Source: Pseudomonadota bacterium
Lineage (GTDB): Bacteria > Bdellovibrionota > UBA2428
Reading direction: 5' to 3'
Assembly: GCA_018001635.1 (NCBI GenBank)
Contig: JAGNHS010000003.1
Coordinates: forward strand, 1 to 64,000
DNA length: 64,000 bases
Made by a program: the position numbers and the translations under genes. Positions 52,972 to 61,562 of the stretch are shown piece after piece; within the stretch, counting starts at the first letter, position 1; the number at the start of each line of letters is the position of its first letter. The notes under the pieces are model-generated. The model made no database searches. It saw only the letters and a list, made by a program, of their open reading frames with translations, and was not told the origin of the DNA.

Positions 52972-53064
52972 ATGGATCAACTCTTCGCTGCAAAGTTAAT
53001 CGTTCTCATACTAAAGACTATCCAGATAGTAGCCGCTATTTGGATACTTTTAAAAAGAAAGTAG
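52972..53064 (+). CDS. Small membrane protein (30 residues) with strong ribosome site
   Basis: ATG 52972 follows GGGAGG at four to five bases, one of the best ribosome sites in the window. The peptide MDQLFAAKLIVLILKTIQIV continues with AAIWILLKRK: one hydrophobic helix with a basic tail. This is the general shape of small membrane proteins and type I toxins. The stop lies in a perfect 11-bp hairpin (53058-53083). A competing frame (TTG 52914 to 53096) has no ribosome site and looks noncoding. Function unknown. Confidence 0.55.
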   Translation: MDQLFAAKLIVLILKTIQIVAAIWILLKRK

Positions 53065-53083
53065 TAACACCCGTTACTACTTT
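53058..53083 (+). terminator. Perfect hairpin over the stop codon of the small membrane protein
   Basis: AAAGTAGTAAC (53058-53068) and GTTACTACTTT (53073-53083) are perfect 11-bp complements with loop ACCC. The T-run after it is short, so it may stabilise the mRNA 3' end as well as stop transcription. It contains the TAG stop. Confidence 0.5.
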
Positions 53084-53186
53084 GTCGGTAGATTAAAGAA
53101 TTTCTTGAATTTGCGCTAGGTTATATAATTTAGCTGGTTTTAAGGATTGAATTTAAATTAGTCTGTTGGGCTCTTTAAACTGGATT

Positions 53187-54650
53187 TTAAGATTCAGAGA
53201 GAGACCAATCTTGTCGGATGATGTCTTCTGAAAAACCTTTTTTCCTGAGCCAAGACTTCACTTCGTCTTCGTCGTTTCGTAGACAATACACATGAGTCAT
53301 TTCAAATTTTCGTACATAATCACTTTTGAGGAGTAATGAAACTTCTTCGATCGGAATAAGACGTTTTTTATCTTCTAAATAAAGTGGGAAGTGACCGCGA
53401 AGTCCCTTCGTTAAAAAGTTTATACTCGAGCGCCACCAAATTTTAGGAACACTCTCTTTATTGCTTCGACCTTTAGTTTTTAAAGAAGGAAACCAGGCCG
53501 TTGTCCCTGTCGATAATTCGTAAGGCTTGATGAAATCAGTGAAAAGCTTTTGTTCTTTTTGTCGAAGTGTGAAGAGATGTTTGAGGGGCATTCGATCTCG
53601 AATATGCATTCCCCAACGAGACGATCTATTTTCAATGATTTTTCTTAGCAACCAATCGTCAGACCAAGTGAGATATTCCTCTAAATTGGGTTCAATATGA
53701 AAATCAGGTAATTCCGCTATGGCATTTTCTAAAATCACATCAAAACCTACAACGGTTTTGTGGGAGTAAAGTTGCATAAACATATGAAAGCGAGAAATTA
53801 GAAAATCTTCAAAAGCATGAAGGGCTTTTCTTCTGAGAGCTAAACAGAGTTGTTTTTTGTCTTCGGGGTCAGGGCGGAGAAGTAAATTTTCAAGAAGCAT
53901 TTCTTGGTCGTATTGCCCATAGGGAACACCCGTATATAGAGAGTCGCGTAGTAAATAATCCATGCGGTCGGCGTCGACTTCTCCAGAAACTAAACTTTTT
54001 AGACTCTGTCTCATGGTCCATTTTCCAGAGGGACCCACTTTGTCCATATTTAAAAATTCAGGGGAAGGGAGAACCCAGTCTGTCATAAGAGCCACTATGT
54101 CTTGAGCAAGAAGACCGCCGAGTTGTCCATTGTTTTGCTCAGAAATCATAGCAATAATGGCAACAGAAAAATCTTCGTGTTGTGCGGCTTTTTGCATCCA
54201 GCCCTTGGTGGCTGCAGGGCCTCGTGGTGCGATCCAATGGTGTGGAATAAGTCCACTATCAAATAGAGCTTGTCGTGTTGGGTATATGGGTTTACCCGCA
54301 GCACTGACACCTTCAAGACTGTGCGAAAAGGGACCATGTCCAATGTCGTGAAGTAGGGCGGCTCTTCTAACAAGTCTTCTGAAGTAATCTCTTTGAGAAG
54401 GTTGAAGGGCGCGTGGACCATAAGAGGCGATGAATTCATCGGCGAGAGGATCAAAAATTTTAGAAGACATGTGCATGGCGCCGATGCTGTGAGAAAAACG
54501 ATCGTGAGTGGCGCCAGGGAAAATTAAATTTAAAAATGCAGTTTGTTTTATTCTTCTGAGGCGTTGAAAATAGGGATGGTCAATCATCGAGCGTTCATCG
54601 CTCGATAATGAAATGGTTCGGTGAACTGGATCCCTCAACAAATGTTGCAT
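53187..54650 (-). CDS. HD superfamily phosphohydrolase (COG1078, dGTPase-like)
   Basis: The 487-residue protein has the family's N-terminus LLRDPVHRTISLSSDE, FPGATHDRFSHSIGAMHM (the first His), and LLHDIGHGPFSHSLEG (HD pair). The later GEVDADRMDYLLRDSLYTGV carries the distal Asp. Relatives hydrolyse dNTPs or other phosphates in the cytoplasm; the substrate is not predictable. Its start codon overlaps the start of a possible small divergent frame (54649-54813). Confidence 0.92.
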   Translation of the reverse strand: MQHLLRDPVHRTISLSSDERSMIDHPYFQRLRRIKQTAFLNLIFPGATHDRFSHSIGAMHMSSKIFDPLADEFIASYGPRALQPSQRDYFRRLVRRAALLHDIGHGPFSHSLEGVSAAGKPIYPTRQALFDSGLIPHHWIAPRGPAATKGWMQKAAQHEDFSVAIIAMISEQNNGQLGGLLAQDIVALMTDWVLPSPEFLNMDKVGPSGKWTMRQSLKSLVSGEVDADRMDYLLRDSLYTGVPYGQYDQEMLLENLLLRPDPEDKKQLCLALRRKALHAFEDFLISRFHMFMQLYSHKTVVGFDVILENAIAELPDFHIEPNLEEYLTWSDDWLLRKIIENRSSRWGMHIRDRMPLKHLFTLRQKEQKLFTDFIKPYELSTGTTAWFPSLKTKGRSNKESVPKIWWRSSINFLTKGLRGHFPLYLEDKKRLIPIEEVSLLLKSDYVRKFEMTHVYCLRNDEDEVKSWLRKKGFSEDIIRQDWSLSES

Positions 54651-54813
54651 GTCGTTTAGTTATCGGTCCTTTGTTAATTTCCGTTTAAGTAGCTTTGCTG
54701 CAGGGGGCAATCTAAAGCCCTCTTTGAATTTAGAAAAGAGCAAAATTCAAAAAGATTTGAGTAGTTTAGGCGATGAGTTGCTTGGGGTATTTAAAAATAT
54801 ACGCACCGCGTAA
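54649..54813 (+). CDS. Possible small protein (54 residues), weak
   Basis: Plus-strand frame ATG 54649 to TAA 54813. The translated C-terminal half (NLKPSLNLEKSKIQKDLSS, then LGDELLGVFKNIRTA) is soluble, amphipathic and has coding-like codon choice. There is no ribosome site before the ATG, which overlaps the HD gene's start in GCATGT, and the first 15 residues look less natural. An internal start or chance are both possible. The rest of the gap to 54901 holds only the leader of the next gene. Confidence 0.25.
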   Translation: MSFSYRSFVNFRLSSFAAGGNLKPSLNLEKSKIQKDLSSLGDELLGVFKNIRTA

Positions 54814-54901
54814 GACGTTTTAATTTTACAAGTGATCTGAAATGGGTTAGATATTAACGCACCAAGTCATAAAATGGATTGCTTTAAAAAAGGGAGTAAA
54901 A

Positions 54902-55411
54902 ATGCAAAAAAAATCGCTAACTAAGATCTGTTTCGTTTTAGGTTCAATGGCCGCAGCTTTGGGAGTTTTTGCTGATCCTCCAGCTAAAACTATGACTCCT
55001 TCTCAAATAATGGCGACTACAAAAATGAACGATGAAGAAAAAATTAAAAGCTTGTCCGGGTTAATTTCCGAAATTACTGAAGGTGCTAAGAAAGATGTTC
55101 TTAGTCCCTTGGGCCAGGCGCTCTTGGCCGATTTAGAGGCTCAAGATCGTTATAAGCTCATTGAAGAAGCTAGAGCTTCTTTGGTTAATGTGAACCAAAA
55201 TCTAGCTGAAATAGCGGTAGTTTTACGTTCTAAATATAGCAGTGAGAGCGTTTATCCAGACTCCTTAGATTTTATGTTTAGAGGAATCGATGAGCTTTCT
55301 GTTAAAAATCCCGAGCTTAAATATTTAGAGGCAGCCATTAAGGCTCACAAAGATTTCATTCGCCGAAGTACAGATACATTCTTGCAAGTTCGAAAAATGA
55401 GAAGTCCTTGA
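54902..55411 (+). CDS. Secreted helical protein of unknown function
   Basis: The 169-residue protein has a signal peptide (residues 1-24, cleavage after GVFA) and an otherwise helical, charged mature part (residues 40-160), with no Cys and no known motif. GGGAG lies five bases before ATG 54902. It is followed by erpA after 35 bases, but a shared function is not evident. Confidence 0.8.
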   Translation: MQKKSLTKICFVLGSMAAALGVFADPPAKTMTPSQIMATTKMNDEEKIKSLSGLISEITEGAKKDVLSPLGQALLADLEAQDRYKLIEEARASLVNVNQNLAEIAVVLRSKYSSESVYPDSLDFMFRGIDELSVKNPELKYLEAAIKAHKDFIRRSTDTFLQVRKMRSP

Positions 55412-55446
55412 GGCTAAACTCAATTTTGGGTTATAAGACACTTTAA

Positions 55447-55782
55447 ATGAGCGAAACATTATTTGATTTAAGTCCGAAGGCTGCTGCCCATATTCAAAAC
55501 CTTAAGCAAAGAGACAATAAGCCTGCTTATTTTCTCAAGGTGAGTGTGGTGGGTGGTGGTTGTTCAGGCATGTCTTATAAGCTTGATTTTGTTGAGACTC
55601 CGAAGCCAGAAGATAAAACATTTATTATTGAAGGCGTTGATATCGCTATCGATCCCAAAAGCATTCTTTTTCTCAAAGGCACAATTCTCGATTTTAGTGA
55701 CGGATTGAACGGTCAGGGATTTGTATTTCAAAACCCCAACGCTAAGACATCCTGCGGCTGTGGCTCAAGTTTTTCTGCATAG
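55447..55782 (+). CDS. Iron-sulfur cluster insertion protein, ErpA/IscA type
   Basis: The 111-residue A-type carrier has the three conserved cysteines Cys39 (VVGGGCSGMSY), Cys103 and Cys105 (TSCGCGSSF). It passes [Fe-S] clusters to apoproteins. ErpA is favoured by length and sequence, but IscA or HesB are possible. Downstream is nuoB, which needs an iron-sulfur cluster. Cytoplasmic. Confidence 0.93.
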   Translation: MSETLFDLSPKAAAHIQNLKQRDNKPAYFLKVSVVGGGCSGMSYKLDFVETPKPEDKTFIIEGVDIAIDPKSILFLKGTILDFSDGLNGQGFVFQNPNAKTSCGCGSSFSA

Positions 55783-55833
55783 TGACAGCTCCTCAAATTT
55801 GAAGCTTAGCCAAGGCGTGGTAAAAGATTAGTT

Positions 55834-56421
55834 ATGAATGATTTTGACCAAATGAAAAGCGGTGTTGCCGACGTTATACTTTCCCGAGTTGATGATGTTG
55901 TAAATTGGGGACGTAAGAATTCTCTTTGGCCAATGACTTTTGGTCTCGCTTGTTGCGCCATTGAAATGATGGCCACTGGTGCTGCTAATTACGATCTTGA
56001 GCGATTTGGTTGCGGAGTCTTTCGAGCAACTCCACGACAAGCTGATTTCATGATTGTTGCTGGAACTGTCACCCTTAAAATGGCAACACGTGTGAAGCGT
56101 CTTTATGATCAAATGCCCGATCCTAAATGGGTGATTGCGATGGGTTCCTGTGCCACAAAAGGCGGCCCTTATTGGAAAGAGGGTTACAGCGTTCTTAAAG
56201 GTGTGGACCGAGTTGTCCCCGTGGATGTTTATGTACCCGGTTGTCCTCCAAGGCCTGAGGCTTTGATTGATGGACTTATCAAACTTCAACATAAAGTGAC
56301 TGTGGCTCGTCCTACTCAAGGAGAGCATCAGGGTGGTTTTGGAAAACGTGGTCGTCAGATAGGTGAACCCGATGAAAAACCTATTGAAGTAGAAGCGCCT
56401 TCTGCGGCAGCAGCTTCTTGA
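55834..56421 (+). CDS. nuoB: NADH-quinone oxidoreductase subunit B
   Basis: NuoB carries the N2 cluster that gives electrons to quinone in complex I. The 195-residue subunit has Cys40-Cys41 in [21 protein letters not shown] and [10 protein letters not shown]. The C-terminal tail beyond residue 160 is an extra Ala/Glu segment. The rest of the nuo genes are not adjacent: nuoI lies at 63042-63527 on the other strand and none of the other subunits are in the window. Confidence 0.95.
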   Translation: MNDFDQMKSGVADVILSRVDDVVNWGRKNSLWPMTFGLACCAIEMMATGAANYDLERFGCGVFRATPRQADFMIVAGTVTLKMATRVKRLYDQMPDPKWVIAMGSCATKGGPYWKEGYSVLKGVDRVVPVDVYVPGCPPRPEALIDGLIKLQHKVTVARPTQGEHQGGFGKRGRQIGEPDEKPIEVEAPSAAAAS

Positions 56422-56425
56422 TGTA

Positions 56426-56923
56426 ATGCCGATTTTAAATTTAGAGTTTTGGGTGCCTTCTCCTATCGATAAGGTTTGGGAGATTTACCGTTATCCAAAA
56501 AATTTAGAAAAAATATCTCCAGCTTATGCAGGTGTTCATGTATTGGGCGATCCCATTACTGAAGATGGGGCTTTGGTTGAAATTCAACTCAGACCATCAT
56601 GGTTGCCCTTCACTTTAAATTGGTCTTCAAGAGTTCAAAATGTCGTAGCGGAGGGGCCACAAAGACAATTTGTGGATGTGATGGAAAAGGGTTTATTTAG
56701 CTCTTGGAAGCACACTCATAAACTTGAGTCGGGTGATGAGATGTTTCGCTCTTCTTCGGGCCAAGACATTAAAAGCCATCAGCCCGGCACGTGGATTATC
56801 GATCAAGTAGAATATGAGTTGCCTCTGGGGCCATTTAATTCTTTGGCCAATCAGCTTCTTGTGAAGCGCGCGCTTGGATCGATGTTTTCTGAAAGAAAAA
56901 AAGCCTTTCAAGAAATGTTTTGA
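56426..56923 (+). CDS. SRPBCC-fold protein
   Basis: The 165-residue protein begins four bases after nuoB's stop. It starts LNLEFWVPSPIDKVWEIYRY, the SRPBCC (START-like) opening, with the closing segment DQVEYELPLGPFNSLANQLL and a long C-terminal helix. These hydrophobic-pocket proteins bind lipids or quinone-like ligands; some assist enzyme assembly. A link with complex I is only suggested by position. Confidence 0.82.
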   Translation: MPILNLEFWVPSPIDKVWEIYRYPKNLEKISPAYAGVHVLGDPITEDGALVEIQLRPSWLPFTLNWSSRVQNVVAEGPQRQFVDVMEKGLFSSWKHTHKLESGDEMFRSSSGQDIKSHQPGTWIIDQVEYELPLGPFNSLANQLLVKRALGSMFSERKKAFQEMF

Positions 56924-56950
56924 TCGTTTGCGCATAATTCATTTCAATAT

Positions 56951-57727
56951 TTAAATTCTGTCGATAAAGATTGTTCCAATCTTTTCGTTATCGTTGATAA
57001 CGTCAATGACCCAACCTTTTTCTTTAAGCTCTCCACGTAAAGTGAGTACAATAGTTTCATTGGCCGTGTTCACTCCACGAAGAGTGGCATTTAAATTTTG
57101 TCGAGCTTCTCTAGTTCCGGAAGACATGACAATTTGTCCGTCTTGATTTGTGGCTAAATGGAGTCTTTGTTTTCCAGATACAATATCTAAATTGATTTCG
57201 ATGTTGTGAACTTGTTGGCTTTCTCGACTGTGAACACCTCTAATTCGAACTTTATAAGATCCAGCTTGGTTACTGAGTCCATCGACAACAGAATCTAGAG
57301 GATCCTTTGAATTAGGGGCTATTTTTCTATCAGCAAAAAAGAGTTCTGCTAGATTAAGTGTGGTTTTTTCATCGGCAACAAAATAACCTTCTGGCGCGGG
57401 TTTAGGATTGTTGTTGAAGGCATTTCTTGGAGCCGAAGATCGATCTCCGTTATTGGAGTCGTTATGGCTAATAGGTCTATGATTAGAGTCTGGTCCAGGA
57501 TTTTGATTGTCGTTCTGAGGCGCTCCAGGGCGTCGGGGTGGCCTGGAATTATCGGGAGCGCTTCCGTCGGGCCCACCACTCACTGTGGGATTTCCGGGGC
57601 TATTAGGAGCGCTAACAAGGGGTGGTGGGGGAGGAGGAAGATCCCTGACCCTTTTGGGCTTTGTATAGAGTATCGAACCGCTGCAAGACGCAACAAATAT
57701 AAGTGACCAACGCGCAGAATTTTTCAT
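56951..57727 (-). CDS. Proline-rich lipoprotein of unknown function
   Basis: The 258-residue protein has a short signal and VASC lipobox (Cys15), so it is probably lipid-anchored. Residues 25-105 are low-complexity Pro/Asn/Ser/Asp (PPPPPPL onwards), an extended linker. The C-terminal 150 residues form a beta-rich domain without a known family. The shape suits reaching across the periplasm. Confidence 0.75.
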   Translation of the reverse strand: MKNSARWSLIFVASCSGSILYTKPKRVRDLPPPPPPLVSAPNSPGNPTVSGGPDGSAPDNSRPPRRPGAPQNDNQNPGPDSNHRPISHNDSNNGDRSSAPRNAFNNNPKPAPEGYFVADEKTTLNLAELFFADRKIAPNSKDPLDSVVDGLSNQAGSYKVRIRGVHSRESQQVHNIEINLDIVSGKQRLHLATNQDGQIVMSSGTREARQNLNATLRGVNTANETIVLTLRGELKEKGWVIDVINDNEKIGTIFIDRI

Positions 57728-57846
57728 CGAGAAGACTTATGCAAGTGCTATTCCAGGCTGAAAGGGCAATATATTTGATTTGAAGCATGATTTTTTATGA
57801 GTCAGACAAAAGACTGAAAACACTGTCTAAAAGTTATACTTCGATA

Positions 57847-58707
57847 TTAGGCATCGTCGACGGTGTGGAAATTTCCAATATCAATAATTCTCTTTTCTCC
57901 TTCAGAGCGGATGATATCTCGAAATTTCTTATTCTTTAAAAGGTGTTCAAATTTATAATAGTGATTGGCTGCAATGGCAGTAAAGAAAGTTTCGTCGGTT
58001 CCTTGAAAGGTTACAAAAAATTCAGGATTGAGTTTTTCAAGCTCCTTATGATCTTTTCCATAAAGGGGGCTGTTGGCGTCAATGACATGCATTAGTGTCC
58101 ACGACAATCCAAAAATAGGAGTGGTGTCACGTTCTAATTTGAGGTCGTGAATTTTTCTTAAAAAGTGACCTTCTTCCGTTGTTTCATTGAGGAGTACACT
58201 AAAGCGTGCGCGACCTTCTATAATTCTATTGATTCTAGTGTTGGCGAGTCTCAGAAGAAGAACATCTTTTTTGGCATAAGGAGCTCGGATGATATTTTTA
58301 GAAAAAATAACTTTAGCATTGGGTCGAGCGAATTTAGCAAATATGAGACCCGTGCTGATGGCTGTTAAAACAAAGCCAAAAATAGCTTCAAGGGTGACAA
58401 TTATATGCGCAAATTGTGTTTGTGGATAAAAATTCCCATAACCGATTGTGGCGGATGTTTGAATGCTGAAAAAGAAATAATCCCAATAATGACCTGGACG
58501 AACATTGGCAATGGATTCGGGGTAGAGCCAATAAAGTGCTGCAAAAAGAAAATTATAACTTAGATAAACAGAAGAGATAAAGGCAATCAGGTAGATCCAA
58601 GAACTCGTGAGTAGTTTGTGGTAGAGGTCTTCCCAGTAAGAATTCTTATGGCCCTCTTTGACCACAACGTAGAGAGGATTTTCTTTGGGTTGACGTTTAA
58701 ATTTCAT
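57847..58707 (-). CDS. KirBac-type inward-rectifier potassium channel
   Basis: The 286-residue protein has two TM segments (about 36-60 and 103-127) around a pore helix with filter TIGYG (87-91). The C-terminal immunoglobulin-like Kir domain runs 135-270 (LLLRLANTRINRIIEGRARF, NSPLYGKDHKELEK). This is the canonical prokaryotic Kir layout. Its start overlaps the upstream small gene's stop in ATGA (58704-58707), so they are translated together. Confidence 0.94.
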   Translation of the reverse strand: MKFKRQPKENPLYVVVKEGHKNSYWEDLYHKLLTSSWIYLIAFISSVYLSYNFLFAALYWLYPESIANVRPGHYWDYFFFSIQTSATIGYGNFYPQTQFAHIIVTLEAIFGFVLTAISTGLIFAKFARPNAKVIFSKNIIRAPYAKKDVLLLRLANTRINRIIEGRARFSVLLNETTEEGHFLRKIHDLKLERDTTPIFGLSWTLMHVIDANSPLYGKDHKELEKLNPEFFVTFQGTDETFFTAIAANHYYKFEHLLKNKKFRDIIRSEGEKRIIDIGNFHTVDDA

Positions 58708-58988
58708 GCAGATTTTAAAAAGAACTCGTGGGATTCCTCTGTGAGTTTAGCTTTGCGGGCCTCAGAAATTTCAGCGGGCTTTCGTCCGCCATAACTGAGT
58801 TTAAGCACGCATCGGTAGACATCTCTTTCGATTTCGTTAACTGCGCGATTAGGGTTGGCTCTTGCTTGAGGATTGTTTTCACTCAATTTTTTAAAAATGA
58901 CATACGCAAATGCTCGGAGTTTTTCTTTGGAGTCGATGAGCTTGTTGGACCAAGCCCATTCCGTGACCATGGCAATTTTCTGCTTCAT
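58704..58988 (-). CDS. Small protein of unknown function coupled to the Kir channel gene
   Basis: The 94-residue protein is helical and charged with no TM segment (KLSENNPQARANPNRAVNEI, YGGRKPAEISEARKAKL). It precedes the Kir gene with an ATGA overlap, which suggests stoichiometric expression. It could be a cytoplasmic partner of the channel, but no family was recognised. Confidence 0.72.
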   Translation of the reverse strand: MKQKIAMVTEWAWSNKLIDSKEKLRAFAYVIFKKLSENNPQARANPNRAVNEIERDVYRCVLKLSYGGRKPAEISEARKAKLTEESHEFFLKSA

Positions 58989-59046
58989 GAGTTTATTTCG
59001 GAAAACTTAAATTGCACATTGAGCCAATTCTTTGGCTCCCGATAAC

Positions 59047-60525
59047 TTAATGATTTAAATATTTATTATCGAGATATTTTAAGAAAGCCTCAGCGCCTAA
59101 GTCTCTATCAGGTAATATATTTTTTATAGTACCCGTGCTGTTATCAAGTGCTGCAAAATGGTGAACCTTTTTATAAAGATAATCCTTAATGAATGCAAAA
59201 GAACCATTTCTCACTTTATCTTCCCAGTCTGGAAATTGTTTAGAGAAATCAGCATGAATTTCGGCTGCTAACAAATTCCCAATGCTATAACCAGGGAAGT
59301 ATCCAAAGGAGCCGCCGTGCCAGTGAATGTCTTGTAAGCATCCCTTAGTGTCGTTGGGTACCTGAATACCAAAATAATCTTTAAAAGTACTATTCCAAAC
59401 ATCAGGAATGTCTTTGACTTCGATTTTACCTTCAATCAACGACTCTTCAATTTTCATTCGTAAAGCAATGTGAAGATTGTAAGTCACTTCATCGGCATCA
59501 ACCCTGATGAGAGATTTTTCTACTAAATTTAGAGATTCAAAAAGTTCTTTTGAATTTTTTCCAGTTAATTGGCCTAAATAATCACAAAAAGCTTGAGAGC
59601 GTCCTATGAAATTTTCGTAAAAGCGACTTTGAGATTCATGCACTCCAGTGGAGGCACCGCTGGCACAGGGGGTGCCAATCAGGTCTCTAGGAAAACTAGC
59701 CTCGTAAATTCCATGGCCAGTTTCGTGGATACTACTGAATAAGGCATTTAGAAAATCACTTTCATCATATCGAGTCGTCATTCGCACATCTTCAGGGTTA
59801 CCGCCACAAAAGGGGTGGTGGCTCTCGTCAAGGCGTCCGCGCTCCATTGGAAAGTCTAATTGTTTTATAATTTTAAGTGAAAGTTCACGTTGCTCGGCTT
59901 TGGGCATGGGGTAAGCGATAGATTTCCAGCTTTGAGATTTTTGTTTATCAATAATTTTTTCAAGTCGAAGCTTTGTTCCTTCTACTAATTGGCTAAGAAG
60001 AGTTCTCAATTGTTGAGCTTTCATTCCAGGCTCGTATTCGTCCAACATGATTTCGTATAGAGTGCAGCCGTTAAAATGCTCTTTCAGTAATTTATGTTCT
60101 GAAAGTCTTAAGGCTTCTTCTCTTTTTAGTGAAACGATTTCACTTAATGCTTCTTGGACCTTAGAAAAATTTGATTCGGAACGAGCGACTTTCCAAGCTT
60201 CGAGAGTTTTAACTTTAGAGATTGTGATTTTGTGAACAAAATTTTCATCGAGAGCTGTTTTTTTGGCGACCTCAATCCGCAATTTAGAAAGTATTTTTTG
60301 TTCGCGGGGATTGGGGGAATGGGCTTTTAATACGGAACTTACAAATTCTGGATGAGTTTGAATTTTAAAGTGTTCGCCATAAAGATAACTCAGTTGTTCG
60401 GAGCGAATGTTGACACTCTGAGTGGGCATGTAAGTTTCTTGGTCCCATTCTAATAGGCCTATTGTGGATTCAAGAATTTTAGATTTCTTATAGTGTTCTA
60501 AGATTTGTGGTATTGACCAAGTCAT
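59047..60525 (-). CDS. Carboxypeptidase Taq (M32 metallopeptidase)
   Basis: The 492-residue enzyme has the M32 opening LLEWDQETYMP, the zinc motif HETGHG (HExxH) with the downstream Glu in TGVHESQSRFYEN, and the GCLQDIHWHGGSFGYFPGYSIG segment. It removes C-terminal residues with broad specificity except before proline and is cytoplasmic. Length is as expected for the family. Confidence 0.96.
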   Translation of the reverse strand: MTWSIPQILEHYKKSKILESTIGLLEWDQETYMPTQSVNIRSEQLSYLYGEHFKIQTHPEFVSSVLKAHSPNPREQKILSKLRIEVAKKTALDENFVHKITISKVKTLEAWKVARSESNFSKVQEALSEIVSLKREEALRLSEHKLLKEHFNGCTLYEIMLDEYEPGMKAQQLRTLLSQLVEGTKLRLEKIIDKQKSQSWKSIAYPMPKAEQRELSLKIIKQLDFPMERGRLDESHHPFCGGNPEDVRMTTRYDESDFLNALFSSIHETGHGIYEASFPRDLIGTPCASGASTGVHESQSRFYENFIGRSQAFCDYLGQLTGKNSKELFESLNLVEKSLIRVDADEVTYNLHIALRMKIEESLIEGKIEVKDIPDVWNSTFKDYFGIQVPNDTKGCLQDIHWHGGSFGYFPGYSIGNLLAAEIHADFSKQFPDWEDKVRNGSFAFIKDYLYKKVHHFAALDNSTGTIKNILPDRDLGAEAFLKYLDNKYLNH

Positions 60526-60547
60526 CAGCTGTTTCTAACATGCTCTT

Positions 60548-61396
60548 ATGAGAATCGCTATTGTGCAAATGCGTTCAACAGATGATCCCTGGGAGAATTT
60601 GTTTTTAACTCAAAGCTTCATTGCCGAAGCACAATCGCAAAAATGTGATCTCATTTGTTTTCCGGAAAACGTATTTTATCGAGGTCCACGCCACCCTAAG
60701 GATTTTGAACGATCGGAAATCTTTTTAGATCCAAATCCCGAGCGAGCTCTACGAGAAGGAAATGATTGGAATAAGGCTTTTTATGAGGCATTTTCTAATT
60801 TGGATTTAGCCGTTTCACTGGGGTCCGTATTGGAGGCCCCTGCAGAAGGGGAGCTTCCTTATAATGCTCATTGGTTTATAAAGCCTGGCGAGAAGCCCAT
60901 GAGTTATCATAAAATTCATCTATTTCATTTTGATGCACCCGGAGCTGTGTATAGGGAGTCTCAAGATTACCAAGCGGGAGATAAGCCCGTCACTGTAGAA
61001 TGGCGTGGTTGGAAATTCGGGTTGAGCATTTGTTATGATTTAAGATTCCCTGAATTGTTTAGAAATCTTGTAGTTCAGAATAAATCTGACGTACTTCTAA
61101 TTCCTGCAGCTTTTACGGCTTTGACTGGTGAGTTGCATTGGGAGCTGTTATTGCGATCACGAGCCGTTGAAAATTTATCTTATGTGATTGCTTCTGCTCA
61201 ATGGGGCGATCACTTTAATTCTCGCGGTGAGGCCTTATCTTGCTACGGCAATGCTCTTATGGTTCATCCTTGGGGTGGGGTTCTAGATCGAGCTCCTTTT
61301 GAGGGAGAAAATATGTTGGTGTGCGAACTTTCTCGAGAAGAGTTAAATGAGGTTCGAAAGAGATTGCCTGCATTGCAGAATTGTCGCTTGATTTAA
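60548..61396 (+). CDS. Carbon-nitrogen hydrolase (nitrilase superfamily, Nit/omega-amidase-like)
   Basis: The 282-residue enzyme has the Glu-Lys-Cys triad: Glu40 in CFPENVFY, Lys in YHKIHLF and Cys in GLSICYDLRFPELFR. This subgroup includes Nit1/Nit2 deaminated-glutathione amidases and omega-amidases. It could repair deaminated glutathione, fitting the glutaredoxins in the window, but that is inference. It is divergent from the M32 gene. Confidence 0.93.
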   Translation: MRIAIVQMRSTDDPWENLFLTQSFIAEAQSQKCDLICFPENVFYRGPRHPKDFERSEIFLDPNPERALREGNDWNKAFYEAFSNLDLAVSLGSVLEAPAEGELPYNAHWFIKPGEKPMSYHKIHLFHFDAPGAVYRESQDYQAGDKPVTVEWRGWKFGLSICYDLRFPELFRNLVVQNKSDVLLIPAAFTALTGELHWELLLRSRAVENLSYVIASAQWGDHFNSRGEALSCYGNALMVHPWGGVLDRAPFEGENMLVCELSREELNEVRKRLPALQNCRLI

Positions 61397-61562
61397 GGCT
61401 GTCCTCATAAACAAAGCTTAGTCACTCCTCTCTCATATTTGCCAATAATATGACAGACCTTTTCATTTAATTTGTTAATTCTTATTCTATGAACTGCACG
61501 CGGAAATAATCACATCATTTCGTTGCAACCCTGGGACAGAAGAAGACCATTAGGAGTTTGCT

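Noticed and set aside
52914-53096. Sixty-residue basic frame starting at TTG 52914
   Set aside because: It has no ribosome site, an unnatural composition, and overlaps the better-supported 30-residue membrane peptide in another frame.
55828-56328. 166-codon minus-strand frame opposite nuoB
   Set aside because: It is antisense to a strongly conserved gene; composition is that of a shadow frame.
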